Notes: generated by a model from the letters alone, not told the origin. A stretch of DNA of 64,000 nucleotides from JARKQH01 sp964631605 (GCA_964631605.1 CAZVYG010000015.1:15577-79576), one strand, 5' to 3'; counted from the first letter of the stretch, positions 44,816 through 53,492 are shown. Made by a program: numbers and translations.

Positions 44816-45888
44816 GACTGGCGCGGCGTTCCAACCAGGGCGGCATTGCCCTGATCATCGTCATGATCTCCATTTTTGTGCTGACGATGCTCGCGGCCGG
44901 TTTCGCTTATTCCATGAAGGTCGAGACGATGCTGGCCCGGCACGCCAGCAACGAGACGGCCCTGCAATGGCTCGGGCGCTCCGGCGTCGAATACTGCCGC
45001 TGGATCCTGGTGCTCCAGGCCACCTGCCCCGCCGAACCCTACGACTCCCTGAATCAAGCCTGGGCCGGCGGCAGCGGCGGCCCCTGCTCGACCAATGGTC
45101 CCCTGGCCGAGTTGGAGCAGGAGGTTCACCTGGACCAGGGCAGCTTCACCTGGAAGATCACCGATCTGGACGCCAAGGCCAACATCAACACGGCGGGCGA
45201 AGGCATGCTCGAAAAGGCCCTGATGCTCATGGGCGTGGACGCCGCCGACATGACGCCCATCGTCAACTCCATCCTGGATTGGATTGATCCGGACGATCAA
45301 ACCCGCATCGAGGGCACCGAGTCCGATTATTACGAGCGCCAGCGCCCTCCCTACCAGGCCAAAAACGGACCCATTGACGACATCTCCGAATTGTTGTTCG
45401 TCAAAGGGGTGACCCCCTACCTCTATTGGGGGCCGGCCTCGAGCAACAGCCCCCCCAACCCCCTCCTGGAGAAACTCAATCCCTTTGGGTCGCGCGACCG
45501 AATGCCGAATTACCAGGTGGGCCTGGTGGACCTGTTCACGCCCATCTCCTCGGGTAAAATCAACATCAACACCGCTTCGGCGGAGGTCCTCCAATTGATT
45601 CCCGGCGTGGACCAGATTATCGCGGAAGCGATCGTCGCGGGACGCCAGGGCGAATTTGACCCGACCGGTCTGACGGGCCCCTACCGAACGGTTGCCGAGG
45701 TTCGCCGAATCCCGGAGGTCAACATGCTGGTCCAGCGCCAGATCGAGCAGTTCTGCGACGTGCGCAGCCGCGCCTTCCGCGTCGAGATCAACGCCAAAAT
45801 CGGCGCCTCAAGCCGCACCTTTTACGCCATCGTGGTCCGGCCCACGCCGCGCGAGACCCAGGTGGTCAATTTCTACTGGAAATACTGA
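44812..45888 (+). CDS. gspK: Type II secretion minor pseudopilin GspK
   Basis: A 358-residue protein from ATG 44812, which overlaps the gspJ TGA. The leader is short (MRLARRSNQGG) and the transmembrane start is IALIIVMISIFVLTML, as in GspK, where the +5 Glu is missing. The large GspK domain includes two helix-hairpin-helix-like segments (KITDLDAKANINTA, and ININTASAEVLQLIPGVD). GspK caps the pseudopilus tip. It ends the operon; gspD, E and G are absent here. Confidence 0.88.
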   Translation: MRLARRSNQGGIALIIVMISIFVLTMLAAGFAYSMKVETMLARHASNETALQWLGRSGVEYCRWILVLQATCPAEPYDSLNQAWAGGSGGPCSTNGPLAELEQEVHLDQGSFTWKITDLDAKANINTAGEGMLEKALMLMGVDAADMTPIVNSILDWIDPDDQTRIEGTESDYYERQRPPYQAKNGPIDDISELLFVKGVTPYLYWGPASSNSPPNPLLEKLNPFGSRDRMPNYQVGLVDLFTPISSGKININTASAEVLQLIPGVDQIIAEAIVAGRQGEFDPTGLTGPYRTVAEVRRIPEVNMLVQRQIEQFCDVRSRAFRVEINAKIGASSRTFYAIVVRPTPRETQVVNFYWKY

Positions 45889-45896
45889 GCCGGCGC

Positions 45897-47183
45897 TCAC
45901 CTGCCGGGGAACAGGTCCTGGTCGGGCCACTCAGTGACGGCATCCGCCGCCCGGTGCAAGCCCGCATCAATCGCGCCGTCCGGTTTCTGGGAGTCCTCGG
46001 AGCGCTGATTGAACAGAACGGCCCAGCTCAGTCCATCGCTCCGGCGCACCAACAAGGTGTACGTGCCCGGAAGGCTTCCCGCGTGCCAGTAATTGGCCTG
46101 GCCTTCCCGGCCCACCGGCCGCACCCCCCAGCCGCAGCCGTAATAATGCGCGGCGAGCGAACCATCCTTTCCCCGGCTCACAGGCGGCGGCGGGGGCGCA
46201 TACAGGGCCTGCCGCGTTTCGGAACGCAAACCCTTTCCGTCGGGCGCGTCCATGGCGGCCGCAAACCGGGCAAGGTCAATCGCCGACGCGAGCCAGCCGC
46301 CATGCGAATCCATGGCCTCGAGGCAGAACGTGCCGTAAGGCACAGGCACGCGACCGGGCGAGTCGGCGAACACACTCCGCCCTTTGCGATCCCGCGCCGT
46401 GTAATACTTCACTTCGCCGGGGGCGCGTTGCTGTTCCAGCGAGGCGCCCACCCGCATTGCCCGGATGCCCATCGGCTCAAGCAGTTCCCGCCGGACATAA
46501 TCCTCATAGGCGACACCACTGACCTTTTCGATCACACGCCCCAGCACGCAATACCCGAAGTTGGAATACGCATAACGGGTTCCCGGATCAAAATCCAGCG
46601 GCCGCCCGAATACATAACGAATGATCCCTTCCTGCCGCGCCGGCGACGCCACCCCCAGCGCTCTGGCGATTTTCTCGGATTGAAACATCGGGTCGCCGCT
46701 CGCGCCGCGGTCCCACCCGCCGGTGTGGTGCAGGCATTGCCGGACCGTGACAGTCCGCAGTCGCGGGTCGGGCTGGGCCCCTTTGGCCAGCAACGGATCA
46801 AGCTGGAGAAGTTCGAACACGCGCGCCTCGAGCTCCAGACGCCCAGCCTCGACGAGTTTGAAGATCGCCGCCGAGGTAAACGGTTTGCTGATGCTGGCGA
46901 TCCGGAACAAGGCCTTCGGCGTAACGGCCTCCTTTCGCTCGCGATCAGCCCAGCCGTACCCGCGCGCATACACCAGCTTCCCCTTCCGCACCACGGCCAG
47001 CGCTCCGCCGGGCACCTTCCGTTCGCCCATGAAGCTCTCCACCTCCCGATCAAATGCCGCAGCTACGGAAACTTCCTCCCCGGCGAAACACGCGCCCCGC
47101 CAGCCCGCCAGCAGGACCGTCCAGGAACCGGTTCGCATCAAGAACCGGCGGCGATTGAGAGCGGCTGAAGGTTCGAGGTTCAT
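45897..47183 (-). CDS. TAT-exported serine hydrolase (class C beta-lactamase/DD-peptidase fold)
   Basis: A 428-residue protein from ATG 47183; an ATG seven codons upstream is also possible. The N terminus has a twin-arginine signal (NRRRFLMRTG). The beta-lactamase-related fold shows SISKPF (SxxK, nucleophilic Ser), YSNFGY (YxN) and HAGSLPG near the end in place of KTG. Family members include esterases, DD-peptidases and D-aminopeptidases. Penicillin resistance is not implied. It is convergent with gspK, only eight bases from its stop. Confidence 0.85.
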   Translation of the reverse strand: MNLEPSAALNRRRFLMRTGSWTVLLAGWRGACFAGEEVSVAAAFDREVESFMGERKVPGGALAVVRKGKLVYARGYGWADRERKEAVTPKALFRIASISKPFTSAAIFKLVEAGRLELEARVFELLQLDPLLAKGAQPDPRLRTVTVRQCLHHTGGWDRGASGDPMFQSEKIARALGVASPARQEGIIRYVFGRPLDFDPGTRYAYSNFGYCVLGRVIEKVSGVAYEDYVRRELLEPMGIRAMRVGASLEQQRAPGEVKYYTARDRKGRSVFADSPGRVPVPYGTFCLEAMDSHGGWLASAIDLARFAAAMDAPDGKGLRSETRQALYAPPPPPVSRGKDGSLAAHYYGCGWGVRPVGREGQANYWHAGSLPGTYTLLVRRSDGLSWAVLFNQRSEDSQKPDGAIDAGLHRAADAVTEWPDQDLFPGR

Positions 47184-47363
47184 CAGGGGTTCAGCGTCGA
47201 ACAAACTTCAGCCCGGCTCAAGTGCAATTCACCCGCCCATCCGCCGCCGGCTTATGGCAGCGGACTCAGGAAAGTCCGGCCGGAAACCCCGACTCGGCCC
47301 GTTGGAGCTGACGCCGTCCGTGGGCTTGGGGGAACGCTGGCCGCGTCTATCCAGGGGCGTCCA

Positions 47364-49145
47364 TCACCCCACCCCGGGAATTGCCGGCTTCGGTTCCTCC
47401 GTCGCGGCGTGATTCTCAGGGGCGGGCGGCACGCTTTCACTGCCTCCGGGGACCCCAGCGCCTTCGAGCGCCTCAGGAACGGGATTCGTCTCGACCGGCT
47501 CCGGCTCCGGAGCGGTTGCCGGCCCGGCACTGGATTCCGTGTTGACCTGCGCAGCAGCAGGGGGCTCGCCGGTCGAAGTCGCGGGTTCGGGCTCGGCGGA
47601 ACCAGCGGAAGCACTTGCCGGCGCCTCCGACGGCGCAACCTCGGCCGCGGGCGATGGCGCCGCCGCTTCAGGCGTCGCGGTGGGTTTCGGCTCCGGCTTC
47701 GGCGGTTTGGGCAGAGGTTTCTTGGCGGTCTCCAGGGCTCCCGTGGCGAATTCGATCACGTGCCCCTGGTGGATAAGCCAGTGCAAATCGGCAACCAAAG
47801 CCGTCTGTTCGGGTGTCGCCGCCGGCGCGGGGGCGGGCGCGGGGGGCTGACCTTCCGCCGTTGCAGGCGCCGGGGCGGCAGGGGCAGGGGCAGGGGCGGG
47901 CGCGGGCGCCAGCGCCTCCATCAGTTGCCGCCGTGTGCACTTGGGATTGGCGTTGATAAACTCGACAATCCGTTTGACACCGTCCGAGACCGGAGTCGCT
48001 TCGAGGTCCAGGTAATGCGGGCGCGCCACGGCCACGTGCGTGATCGTCTTGTTGACTTTGAAGAACTGGAGGCCGTGCCGGGCAAACTGCTGGCTCAGCA
48101 CGGTCGCAATCTGGAGCGGGAAACGCCTCTGGTCCTCCCACACCTGCCGCACCAGCCGGTTCAGCGGCGCGCAGCGCAGCGAGCGGGAAGCGGTGCCCGA
48201 AAGGGTGTGTGACTCCACTTCCTTGATGATGATGTCCTTGTGGTTTTCGCGGAAATGGCGTTCCACCGCCTCGAGGCTCCCCAGCCGCAACGGCTCGGGC
48301 ATGTTCAGACAGAGATACTCGGTGCGCCAGCTTTGGTCCTCCACCCACTTCTTCACCACCGCCTCGTCGCGCACGATTTTCACCCGGGACTTGTACACCT
48401 CGAAGGGCATCCGGGAAAACCGCTCGGCGTGCAGTTTGCGCAACTGATTCTGATAGTCGTGATGGTTGGGCGGCCCCAGCACGATGCCGCTCAGGCCGCA
48501 CTGCGCCACAAAGGTGTATTGGCCTTTGGGCGGTTCGGTGGCGGTGCGCTCGGCCTGGTAGAAGGTGCCAAAATGTTTTTGCAACACGTAGGCCACGGCC
48601 TCGTCTTCCGAAAGCCACAAACTCTCGTCCAGGGCGCAAAGGAACAACCGCTCCACCGGCTTCCCTTCCGCGTTTTTCTTGATGGTAAAGGTCACCGTGT
48701 AGCGGTCGGGCTTCTGCAAAATCATCTGCGCGATGTCGAACAGCGGAAAGGCCCGGCCGGTCATTCGAATCTGGCGCGCCAGGGATTCCACCCCGCGCTC
48801 CTCGGGCACCAGCGTCACCTCGATCTCCGGCAGCGGCGGGGGCGCCTCGCGACGCTCGCGCGGCTCCGGCCGGCGGGGGCCCCGCTCGGCGGCGCCGCCC
48901 CGGTCTCGTCTTCCTTCCGGCCGCCCGGGGCCGTGGGATTCCCTGCGGGGACGGTTTTCGTCGCGCCGGGCTCCGGGGGGGCGTTCCCGCCGCGGGCCCC
49001 GGCCGCCCCGGCGATCGTCGCGGCGATCGGTCCGCTCCCCCACTCCTTCATACTGGGCGTAAGATTGCGCGGAAGCCGGCTCCTGGGCCCACGCGGGCAG
49101 GAAAAGCTTCTCCAGATCAAATTCGTTATCAGGCACTGTGCTCAT
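47364..49145 (-). CDS. Hypothetical protein with RG-rich N-terminal and PA-rich C-terminal disordered regions
   Basis: A 593-residue protein I do not recognise. Residues 35-105 are an Arg/Gly-rich disordered segment (DDRRGGRGPRRERPPGARRD), like RNA-binding RGG tracts. Residues about 110-390 form a folded core with regular alternation of strands and helices (FPLFDIAQMILQKPDRYTVTF, then FVAQCGLSGIVLGPPNHHDY). From about 395 come Pro/Ala repeats with one small helical island (TALVADLHWLIHQGHVIEFA), ending in Glu/Pro/Ala-rich sequence. The RG tract plus compact core suggests nucleic-acid or ribosome association, by inference only. It is transcribed alone, 181 bases upstream of the serine hydrolase gene. 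Confidence 0.75.
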   Translation of the reverse strand: MSTVPDNEFDLEKLFLPAWAQEPASAQSYAQYEGVGERTDRRDDRRGGRGPRRERPPGARRDENRPRRESHGPGRPEGRRDRGGAAERGPRRPEPRERREAPPPLPEIEVTLVPEERGVESLARQIRMTGRAFPLFDIAQMILQKPDRYTVTFTIKKNAEGKPVERLFLCALDESLWLSEDEAVAYVLQKHFGTFYQAERTATEPPKGQYTFVAQCGLSGIVLGPPNHHDYQNQLRKLHAERFSRMPFEVYKSRVKIVRDEAVVKKWVEDQSWRTEYLCLNMPEPLRLGSLEAVERHFRENHKDIIIKEVESHTLSGTASRSLRCAPLNRLVRQVWEDQRRFPLQIATVLSQQFARHGLQFFKVNKTITHVAVARPHYLDLEATPVSDGVKRIVEFINANPKCTRRQLMEALAPAPAPAPAPAAPAPATAEGQPPAPAPAPAATPEQTALVADLHWLIHQGHVIEFATGALETAKKPLPKPPKPEPKPTATPEAAAPSPAAEVAPSEAPASASAGSAEPEPATSTGEPPAAAQVNTESSAGPATAPEPEPVETNPVPEALEGAGVPGGSESVPPAPENHAATEEPKPAIPGVG

Positions 49146-49448
49146 TCAAATACGACAGGCGCGAACCGCTCACGCACCTCGCAGCCGTTTTAAAAGCATG
49201 CCGGGGCTGGCCCCGGATTGCAAGCGTCCGATATAGCCTCCAATAAAGCCTTCCTCCTCCCCTTCGCCAACCGCCTGGCCGACGCCCCGGGCCTCCGACC
49301 CCAGGGGCCTGACCTTCTCACAGACAATATCCCTCTGGGTACGACCCCTTTTGCTCACCGGGGGACGTCAGGGAAGTCTTCAAGCCGGCATCCGCCCCGG
49401 TGACTGGCGGCGCCGGCGCCCAGCGTGAGTTGGGTGGCTTCTAAAAGC
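49146..49448. other. Intergenic stretch without a recognisable gene
   Basis: 303 bases between the RG/PA-rich protein gene and the PAS gene. I found no convincing coding frame, RNA gene or strong promoter. It must hold the promoter of the RG/PA gene on the minus strand, but no good -35/-10 pair stood out. Confidence 0.4.
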
Positions 49449-49931
49449 TCAGAATTTCTTCCGCGACGACGTCCACTCTTCCAGGACAGCGAAGAACTTC
49501 AGGGCGTCGGCATCATTGGGGTTGATGAGCAGACGTTGTTTCATGCGCAAGCTCTCCAATTCCGTCACGTCCTCCTGCTCGGCCACGTAATAGATCGGTT
49601 TGGGGCGCTCGCCGTAGATCGCGTAGCAATACCAGTTCATCAGGAACGGCTCGCCGCTCTTGCGATAATTCCACGTTTGCCCGTGAAACACTTCGCGGTT
49701 CAGCAGCTTCTGTTTCAGCAGGCCCAGCACCGCGTGGTCCGTATGCTTGCCCTGCAGCATCCGCGGAGTCTTTCCCCGAAGCTCGTCCCGGCCATAGCCG
49801 GTCATCTTGAGCCATGCCGAGTTCACGTAGATAATGCGCGGGCCCGCCGGACCCTCCAGCGTGGTGTCGGTAACCATGATGCCACGCCGAAGGTTTTCCA
49901 GCACGATCAACCAATCGAATTTGAGTTGCAT
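49449..49931 (-). CDS. Stand-alone PAS domain protein, LOV-like but without the photoactive Cys
   Basis: A 160-residue protein that is essentially one PAS domain (about 8-125) plus a helical tail. The segment GKTPRMLQG aligns with the flavin-binding GxNCRFLQG of LOV domains. Pro56 replaces the adduct-forming Cys and Thr55 the Asn, while Arg and Gln are kept. NYRKSGEPFLMNWYCYAIY resembles the LOV Ebeta-Gbeta region. It is therefore a LOV relative that cannot form the covalent flavin adduct. It may still bind flavin or another ligand. It lies seven bases downstream of the photolyase gene and ends that operon. Confidence 0.72.
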   Translation of the reverse strand: MQLKFDWLIVLENLRRGIMVTDTTLEGPAGPRIIYVNSAWLKMTGYGRDELRGKTPRMLQGKHTDHAVLGLLKQKLLNREVFHGQTWNYRKSGEPFLMNWYCYAIYGERPKPIYYVAEQEDVTELESLRMKQRLLINPNDADALKFFAVLEEWTSSRKKF

Positions 49932-49938
49932 AGTTTTT

Positions 49939-51543
49939 TTATCCGTTGCCTGCCGGCCGTGATTGGCTCAGGAACTGCCGTCTAATCTGCCCGGCGTGTC
50001 GCGTGATGGCAAGGCGGTCGGCGCCGGTCAGCCGCGTCAGGTTTTTCAATTGCATCGCCATGCGCTGGTTTTGAGCGAGAACTTTCTCATGGCGCAGGAG
50101 GAAATCCCAATAGAGAACGGTAAACGGGCACGCCTTCGGGCCGCTTCGCCGCGCCGAGTCGTAGCCACAGCCCGCGCAGTAGTTGCTCATGCGCTGAATA
50201 TACTTGCCGCTGGCAATATAGGGCTTCGACGCCATCAGGCCGCCATCGGCGTGCTGGGACATGCCCAGCGTGTTGGGCAGCTCGACCCACTCCACCGCGT
50301 CAACATACATGGCCAGATACCACTCATGAATCGCTTGCGGCTTCACCCCGAGCAGCAGCGAGAACAGTCCCGTGACCATCAGCCGCTGAATATGGTGCGC
50401 GTAGCCAAATTCGAGCGTCTGGTGAAGGACCTGTCGCAGGCAATTCATCTCGGTGTCGCCGGTCCAGTAAAAGGCCGGCAAAGGTTCGGTGGCCTTCAGT
50501 TCATTCATTCCGAGAAACCCGGGCATGAAGTGCCAGTAGATGCCCCGCACGTATTCGCGCCAGCCCAGTATTTGACGAATAAAACCCTCGACTGTCGCCA
50601 GCGACGCGCGGCCCTCACGATAAGCCCGCTCAGCGGCGGCGATGGCCTCGCGCGGGTCGAGCAGCTTCAGATTCATCGCCGCCGAGAGGCGCGAGTGATA
50701 AAGGAAGGTCTGCCGCCGCAACGCCAAACCCGGCGCCGGACCCTCCCGTTCAGCCCACATCGCATCCTGAAACCGGCCGAAGGATGCCAATCGGTGCGCA
50801 ACGAAATCCTCCAGCGCGGCGCGCGCCTGCTCCGGCGTCACCGGCCAATCAAAGCGGGTCAGGCTGCCCGGGTGGCCGGCGAACTGCCTCTCCACCAGGT
50901 CGAGCACCCCACGGGTCACCGCATCCGGCGGAAAGGCCAGGGGCGCCTCAACCTCCACCGGACCCTCTTTTCCAAAGCTCTCACGATTCTCCGCGTCGAA
51001 ATTCCAGCGGCCGCCCTCCGGTTGATCGCCGTCCATGAGCACCCCGGTTCGGCGGCGCATGTGGCGATAGAAAAACTCCAGGCGCAATTGTTTGCGCCCC
51101 CTGGCATGCGCGGCGAATGCCTCCCGGGAGCAGAGAAAATGGCGGTCGGCCCGGATCTCCAGCTCCACACCCAACTCTCCGGCTGCCCTCCGCAGGCTTT
51201 GCTCCACGCGCCACTCCCCCGGTTGGACAACGATCAGGCGTTGCGGACGCACGCGACGGGCGGTGGCGATTAATTCCCCCGCCAGCGACCCGGCGCTATC
51301 GGCATCCTCCAGTTCCCGGTAATGCACTACCCAACCGCTTCGCCGCAACGTATCCCGGAAGTGCCGCATCCCCGCCAGAAACAGCGCAATCCGCGCCTTG
51401 TGCGTCCAAACGTGCGTGGACTCCTCGATCACCTCAGCCATCCAAACGGCATCCAGCGCGGGGTCGAAACCGTCAAAAGCGGCCGAGTCTTGGTTCAACT
51501 GGTCGCCAAGCACCAAAACCAACGAACGCAACCCGGAACTCAT
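49939..51543 (-). CDS. Iron-sulfur bacterial photolyase/cryptochrome (FeS-BCP, PhrB/CryPro type)
   Basis: A 534-residue flavoprotein of the deoxyribodipyrimidine photolyase-related family. Four Cys (368, 456, 459, 472) have exactly the 88-3-13 spacing of the [4Fe-4S] ligands in Agrobacterium PhrB (350, 438, 441, 454). Conserved stretches include HHIQRLMVTGLFSLLLGVKP and ELPNTLGMSQHADGG. PhrB repairs (6-4) photoproducts with FAD and a ribolumazine antenna. ATG 51543 overlaps the TGA of the SDR gene, and a long frame upstream of it is the shadow of that gene. The operon also holds an SDR, a PAS protein and, upstream, a fasciclin protein. Confidence 0.94.
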   Translation of the reverse strand: MSSGLRSLVLVLGDQLNQDSAAFDGFDPALDAVWMAEVIEESTHVWTHKARIALFLAGMRHFRDTLRRSGWVVHYRELEDADSAGSLAGELIATARRVRPQRLIVVQPGEWRVEQSLRRAAGELGVELEIRADRHFLCSREAFAAHARGRKQLRLEFFYRHMRRRTGVLMDGDQPEGGRWNFDAENRESFGKEGPVEVEAPLAFPPDAVTRGVLDLVERQFAGHPGSLTRFDWPVTPEQARAALEDFVAHRLASFGRFQDAMWAEREGPAPGLALRRQTFLYHSRLSAAMNLKLLDPREAIAAAERAYREGRASLATVEGFIRQILGWREYVRGIYWHFMPGFLGMNELKATEPLPAFYWTGDTEMNCLRQVLHQTLEFGYAHHIQRLMVTGLFSLLLGVKPQAIHEWYLAMYVDAVEWVELPNTLGMSQHADGGLMASKPYIASGKYIQRMSNYCAGCGYDSARRSGPKACPFTVLYWDFLLRHEKVLAQNQRMAMQLKNLTRLTGADRLAITRHAGQIRRQFLSQSRPAGNG

Positions 51544-52295
51544 GCCCCGGCCATCCGCGCTTGAATGCTGCTTAACCCGCCATCCACTCCAAGCACCTGC
51601 CCGGTCACCCAGCTCTGCTCCGGCGACAGGAACCAGCGAATGGCCCTGGCCACCTCGTCCGGCTCGCCGATGCGGCCCAGCGGATGCAGCGCGGCCGAGA
51701 CTTTGAGCGACGCTTCGTTCTTCGTCAGCCCCTGTGTCAGCGGCGTCCGGGTCAAGCCCGGCGCCACACAATTGACCCGAATGCCATACCGCGCGTAGGT
51801 CGCCGCCGCCGACAAGGCCAGGCCCGCCACGCCCGCTTTCGCCGCAGCGATGGCTTCGTGGTTGATCATCCCCCGCCGGGCCACGGCGGAGGACAGCAGG
51901 ACGATTGAGCCGCCGCCGCTGCTCATCATCCGCGCCGCGGCGGACCGCAGAACATGGAAGGCGGACGTCAGGTTGGCCCCCAGCACCGCCGCCCACTCCG
52001 CGTCAGTCGTCAAGTGTGCGGGCTTGAGCAGCAGCGACCCGGCGCAATTCACCACCCCATCCACCCGGCCGCGCTTCTCGCTAACTTCCTCCAGGCAACA
52101 CTCGACCGCGCCCGAATCCGTCGCATCCAAACTCATGCTCCCGGCGTCCAGCTCGGCCGCCAGCGCCTCGAGCCGGCCTCGATCACGCCCCACCAGCGTC
52201 AGATGGCAGCCTTCCGCCGCCAACTGCCGCGCCAGCGCCGAACCAATGCCGCCGCTCGCTCCAAAGATGACTACGTTGAGATTGGAAAAAGACAT
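51540..52295 (-). CDS. SDR-family protein lacking the catalytic Tyr, photolyase-associated
   Basis: A 251-residue short-chain dehydrogenase fold. The cofactor motif is GASGGIG (12-18) and the NCAG block is at 83-86. Ser135/136 and Lys153 of the catalytic set are kept, but the YxxxK motif reads IAAAK, so the Tyr at 149 is Ile. The end DGGLSS is normal. A dehydrogenase without the Tyr should be weakly active or non-enzymatic. It is translationally coupled to the FeS photolyase (ATGA), so a role in making or handling its cofactor, or light-related redox, is possible but unproven. Confidence 0.85.
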   Translation of the reverse strand: MSFSNLNVVIFGASGGIGSALARQLAAEGCHLTLVGRDRGRLEALAAELDAGSMSLDATDSGAVECCLEEVSEKRGRVDGVVNCAGSLLLKPAHLTTDAEWAAVLGANLTSAFHVLRSAAARMMSSGGGSIVLLSSAVARRGMINHEAIAAAKAGVAGLALSAAATYARYGIRVNCVAPGLTRTPLTQGLTKNEASLKVSAALHPLGRIGEPDEVARAIRWFLSPEQSWVTGQVLGVDGGLSSIQARMAGA

Positions 52296-52375
52296 ATTCG
52301 CTCGGATTGGGCGCCAGGTTTGGTAAAATAAAAAGCGGAGGGTTTTCCGCCCCCCGCCTCACGATCTCCAAGCGC

Positions 52376-52864
52376 TTACTTGGGCAACACCACCGTGTCA
52401 ATGACGTGAATGACCCCGTTTTGCGCGGCCACATCGGTCTTGATCACCGTCGCGTTGTCCACTGTGACCTTCCCGCCTTCCACCTTGATACTCAGTTCTT
52501 TTCCGTTGACGGTCTTGGCCTTCATGGTTTTCACATCCGCCGCCATGACCTTCCCGGGCACGACGTGATAGGTCAGAATGGCCACAAGCTTTTCCTTGTT
52601 CTCAGGCTTCAGCAGGTCCTCAACCGTACCAGCCGGCAGCTTGGCGAAGGCCTCATCGGTGGGAGCGAACACCGTGAACGGCCCCTTGCCTTGCAGCGTC
52701 TCCACCAATCCTGCGGCTTTTACCGCTGCCACCAGCGTCTTGAAACTCCCCGCGCTGGATGCCACCGCCACGATGTCGCCCGGCTTTTCGGCCGCCTGCG
52801 CCACCGGCAGCGTCAGAGTCGAGGTCACTAGGGCACCAACAGCCAGTATGTGTGTCATTTTCAT
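52376..52864 (-). CDS. Secreted fasciclin (FAS1) domain protein
   Basis: A 162-residue protein from ATG 52864 (signal peptide [13 protein letters not shown]..., cleaved near VAQAAE). One FAS1 domain fills the rest. The H1 motif is [17 protein letters not shown], the YH region is [11 protein letters not shown], and H2 is [14 protein letters not shown]. Bacterial FAS1 proteins mediate adhesion, and several are induced by light in photolyase gene clusters. Its stop lies 80 bases ahead of the SDR start on the same strand, and a strong promoter with repeats lies upstream, suggesting one light- or stress-regulated operon. Confidence 0.93.
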   Translation of the reverse strand: MKMTHILAVGALVTSTLTLPVAQAAEKPGDIVAVASSAGSFKTLVAAVKAAGLVETLQGKGPFTVFAPTDEAFAKLPAGTVEDLLKPENKEKLVAILTYHVVPGKVMAADVKTMKAKTVNGKELSIKVEGGKVTVDNATVIKTDVAAQNGVIHVIDTVVLPK

Positions 52865-52933
52865 ATTTCGTTTCTTTCTGTTCTTTTCGTTTCTGTTTTT
52901 ATGGTCAACGGCCAATCTTAGACCGACGATTAT

Positions 52934-52967
52934 GTCTAATATACGTCTAATGTCTATTCTTTGTCAA
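52934..52967 (-). promoter_or_regulatory. Strong sigma70-type promoter with 11-base-spaced repeats, upstream of fasciclin operon
   Basis: On the minus strand, TTGACA (52967-52962) is followed after 18 bases by TATATT (52943-52938), 73 bases before the fasciclin ATG. ATTAGAC occurs at 52951-52945 (spacer) and 52940-52934 (overlapping the -10), 11 bases apart, and AATAGAC lies at 52958-52952. The repeats would place a regulator directly on the promoter. Confidence 0.6.
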
Positions 52968-53141
52968 ATTGTTGTATAAATATTTTCCTTTAGGCATGTA
53001 AACTGGCTAAATACAACCCTTTTTAACGCGAGAATTCCCCGGCCAACAACGCAATGTTGTATAGATTTTGACTATTAAAACCCAGCCTAAAGGTCAACCC
53101 TTGCCGCCCCGAAGCTAATCCGAAAGCGGTCGCCCACCCGC

Positions 53142-53492
53142 TCAGGCCTTGAGCAAAAGGTAGTTAATCCAGGCAATGGCAATTGAGAAAATCATCAAGG
53201 TCAGCGAGGGCAGCATCTTAAATACCGGGTTTTTCACCCGCAGATGGGTGACCACGGCGGCCAGCATCAACAGGGCGATGCCCGCGCCGCCCACCACCGC
53301 AAAGGGCGCCCGTTCAATCCCAATCAACAACATCAAGGCAAAGGTCATCTTCAAAATCCCAACCAGGTCTCGCAACCAATTGGGCAACCCGTACTGCTTG
53401 AATTCCTCGACAATGTTGAAGTAGCGGACCACCCAAACGAAAAAAATAGATGCCGCAACCAGCGCCTGCAGGGAGATCGTCAGATGTTGCAT
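53142..53492 (-). CDS. DoxX-like small membrane protein
   Basis: A 116-residue protein with four transmembrane helices (about 5-23, 45-62, 66-85, 95-113). The short loop YGLPNWLRDLVG between the first two is typical of the DoxX-like family. Family members in bacteria are linked to oxidative or thiol stress, without a settled activity. It lies upstream of the fasciclin/photolyase operon on the same strand but is separated from it by 277 AT-rich bases holding that operon's promoter, so it is a separate unit. Confidence 0.8.
   Translation of the reverse strand: MQHLTISLQALVAASIFFVWVVRYFNIVEEFKQYGLPNWLRDLVGILKMTFALMLLIGIERAPFAVVGGAGIALLMLAAVVTHLRVKNPVFKMLPSLTLMIFSIAIAWINYLLLKA

Noticed and set aside
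47668..48639. 323-residue minus-strand frame
   Set aside because: Alternative frame of the RG/PA-rich gene; composition is a shifted shadow and starts inside it.
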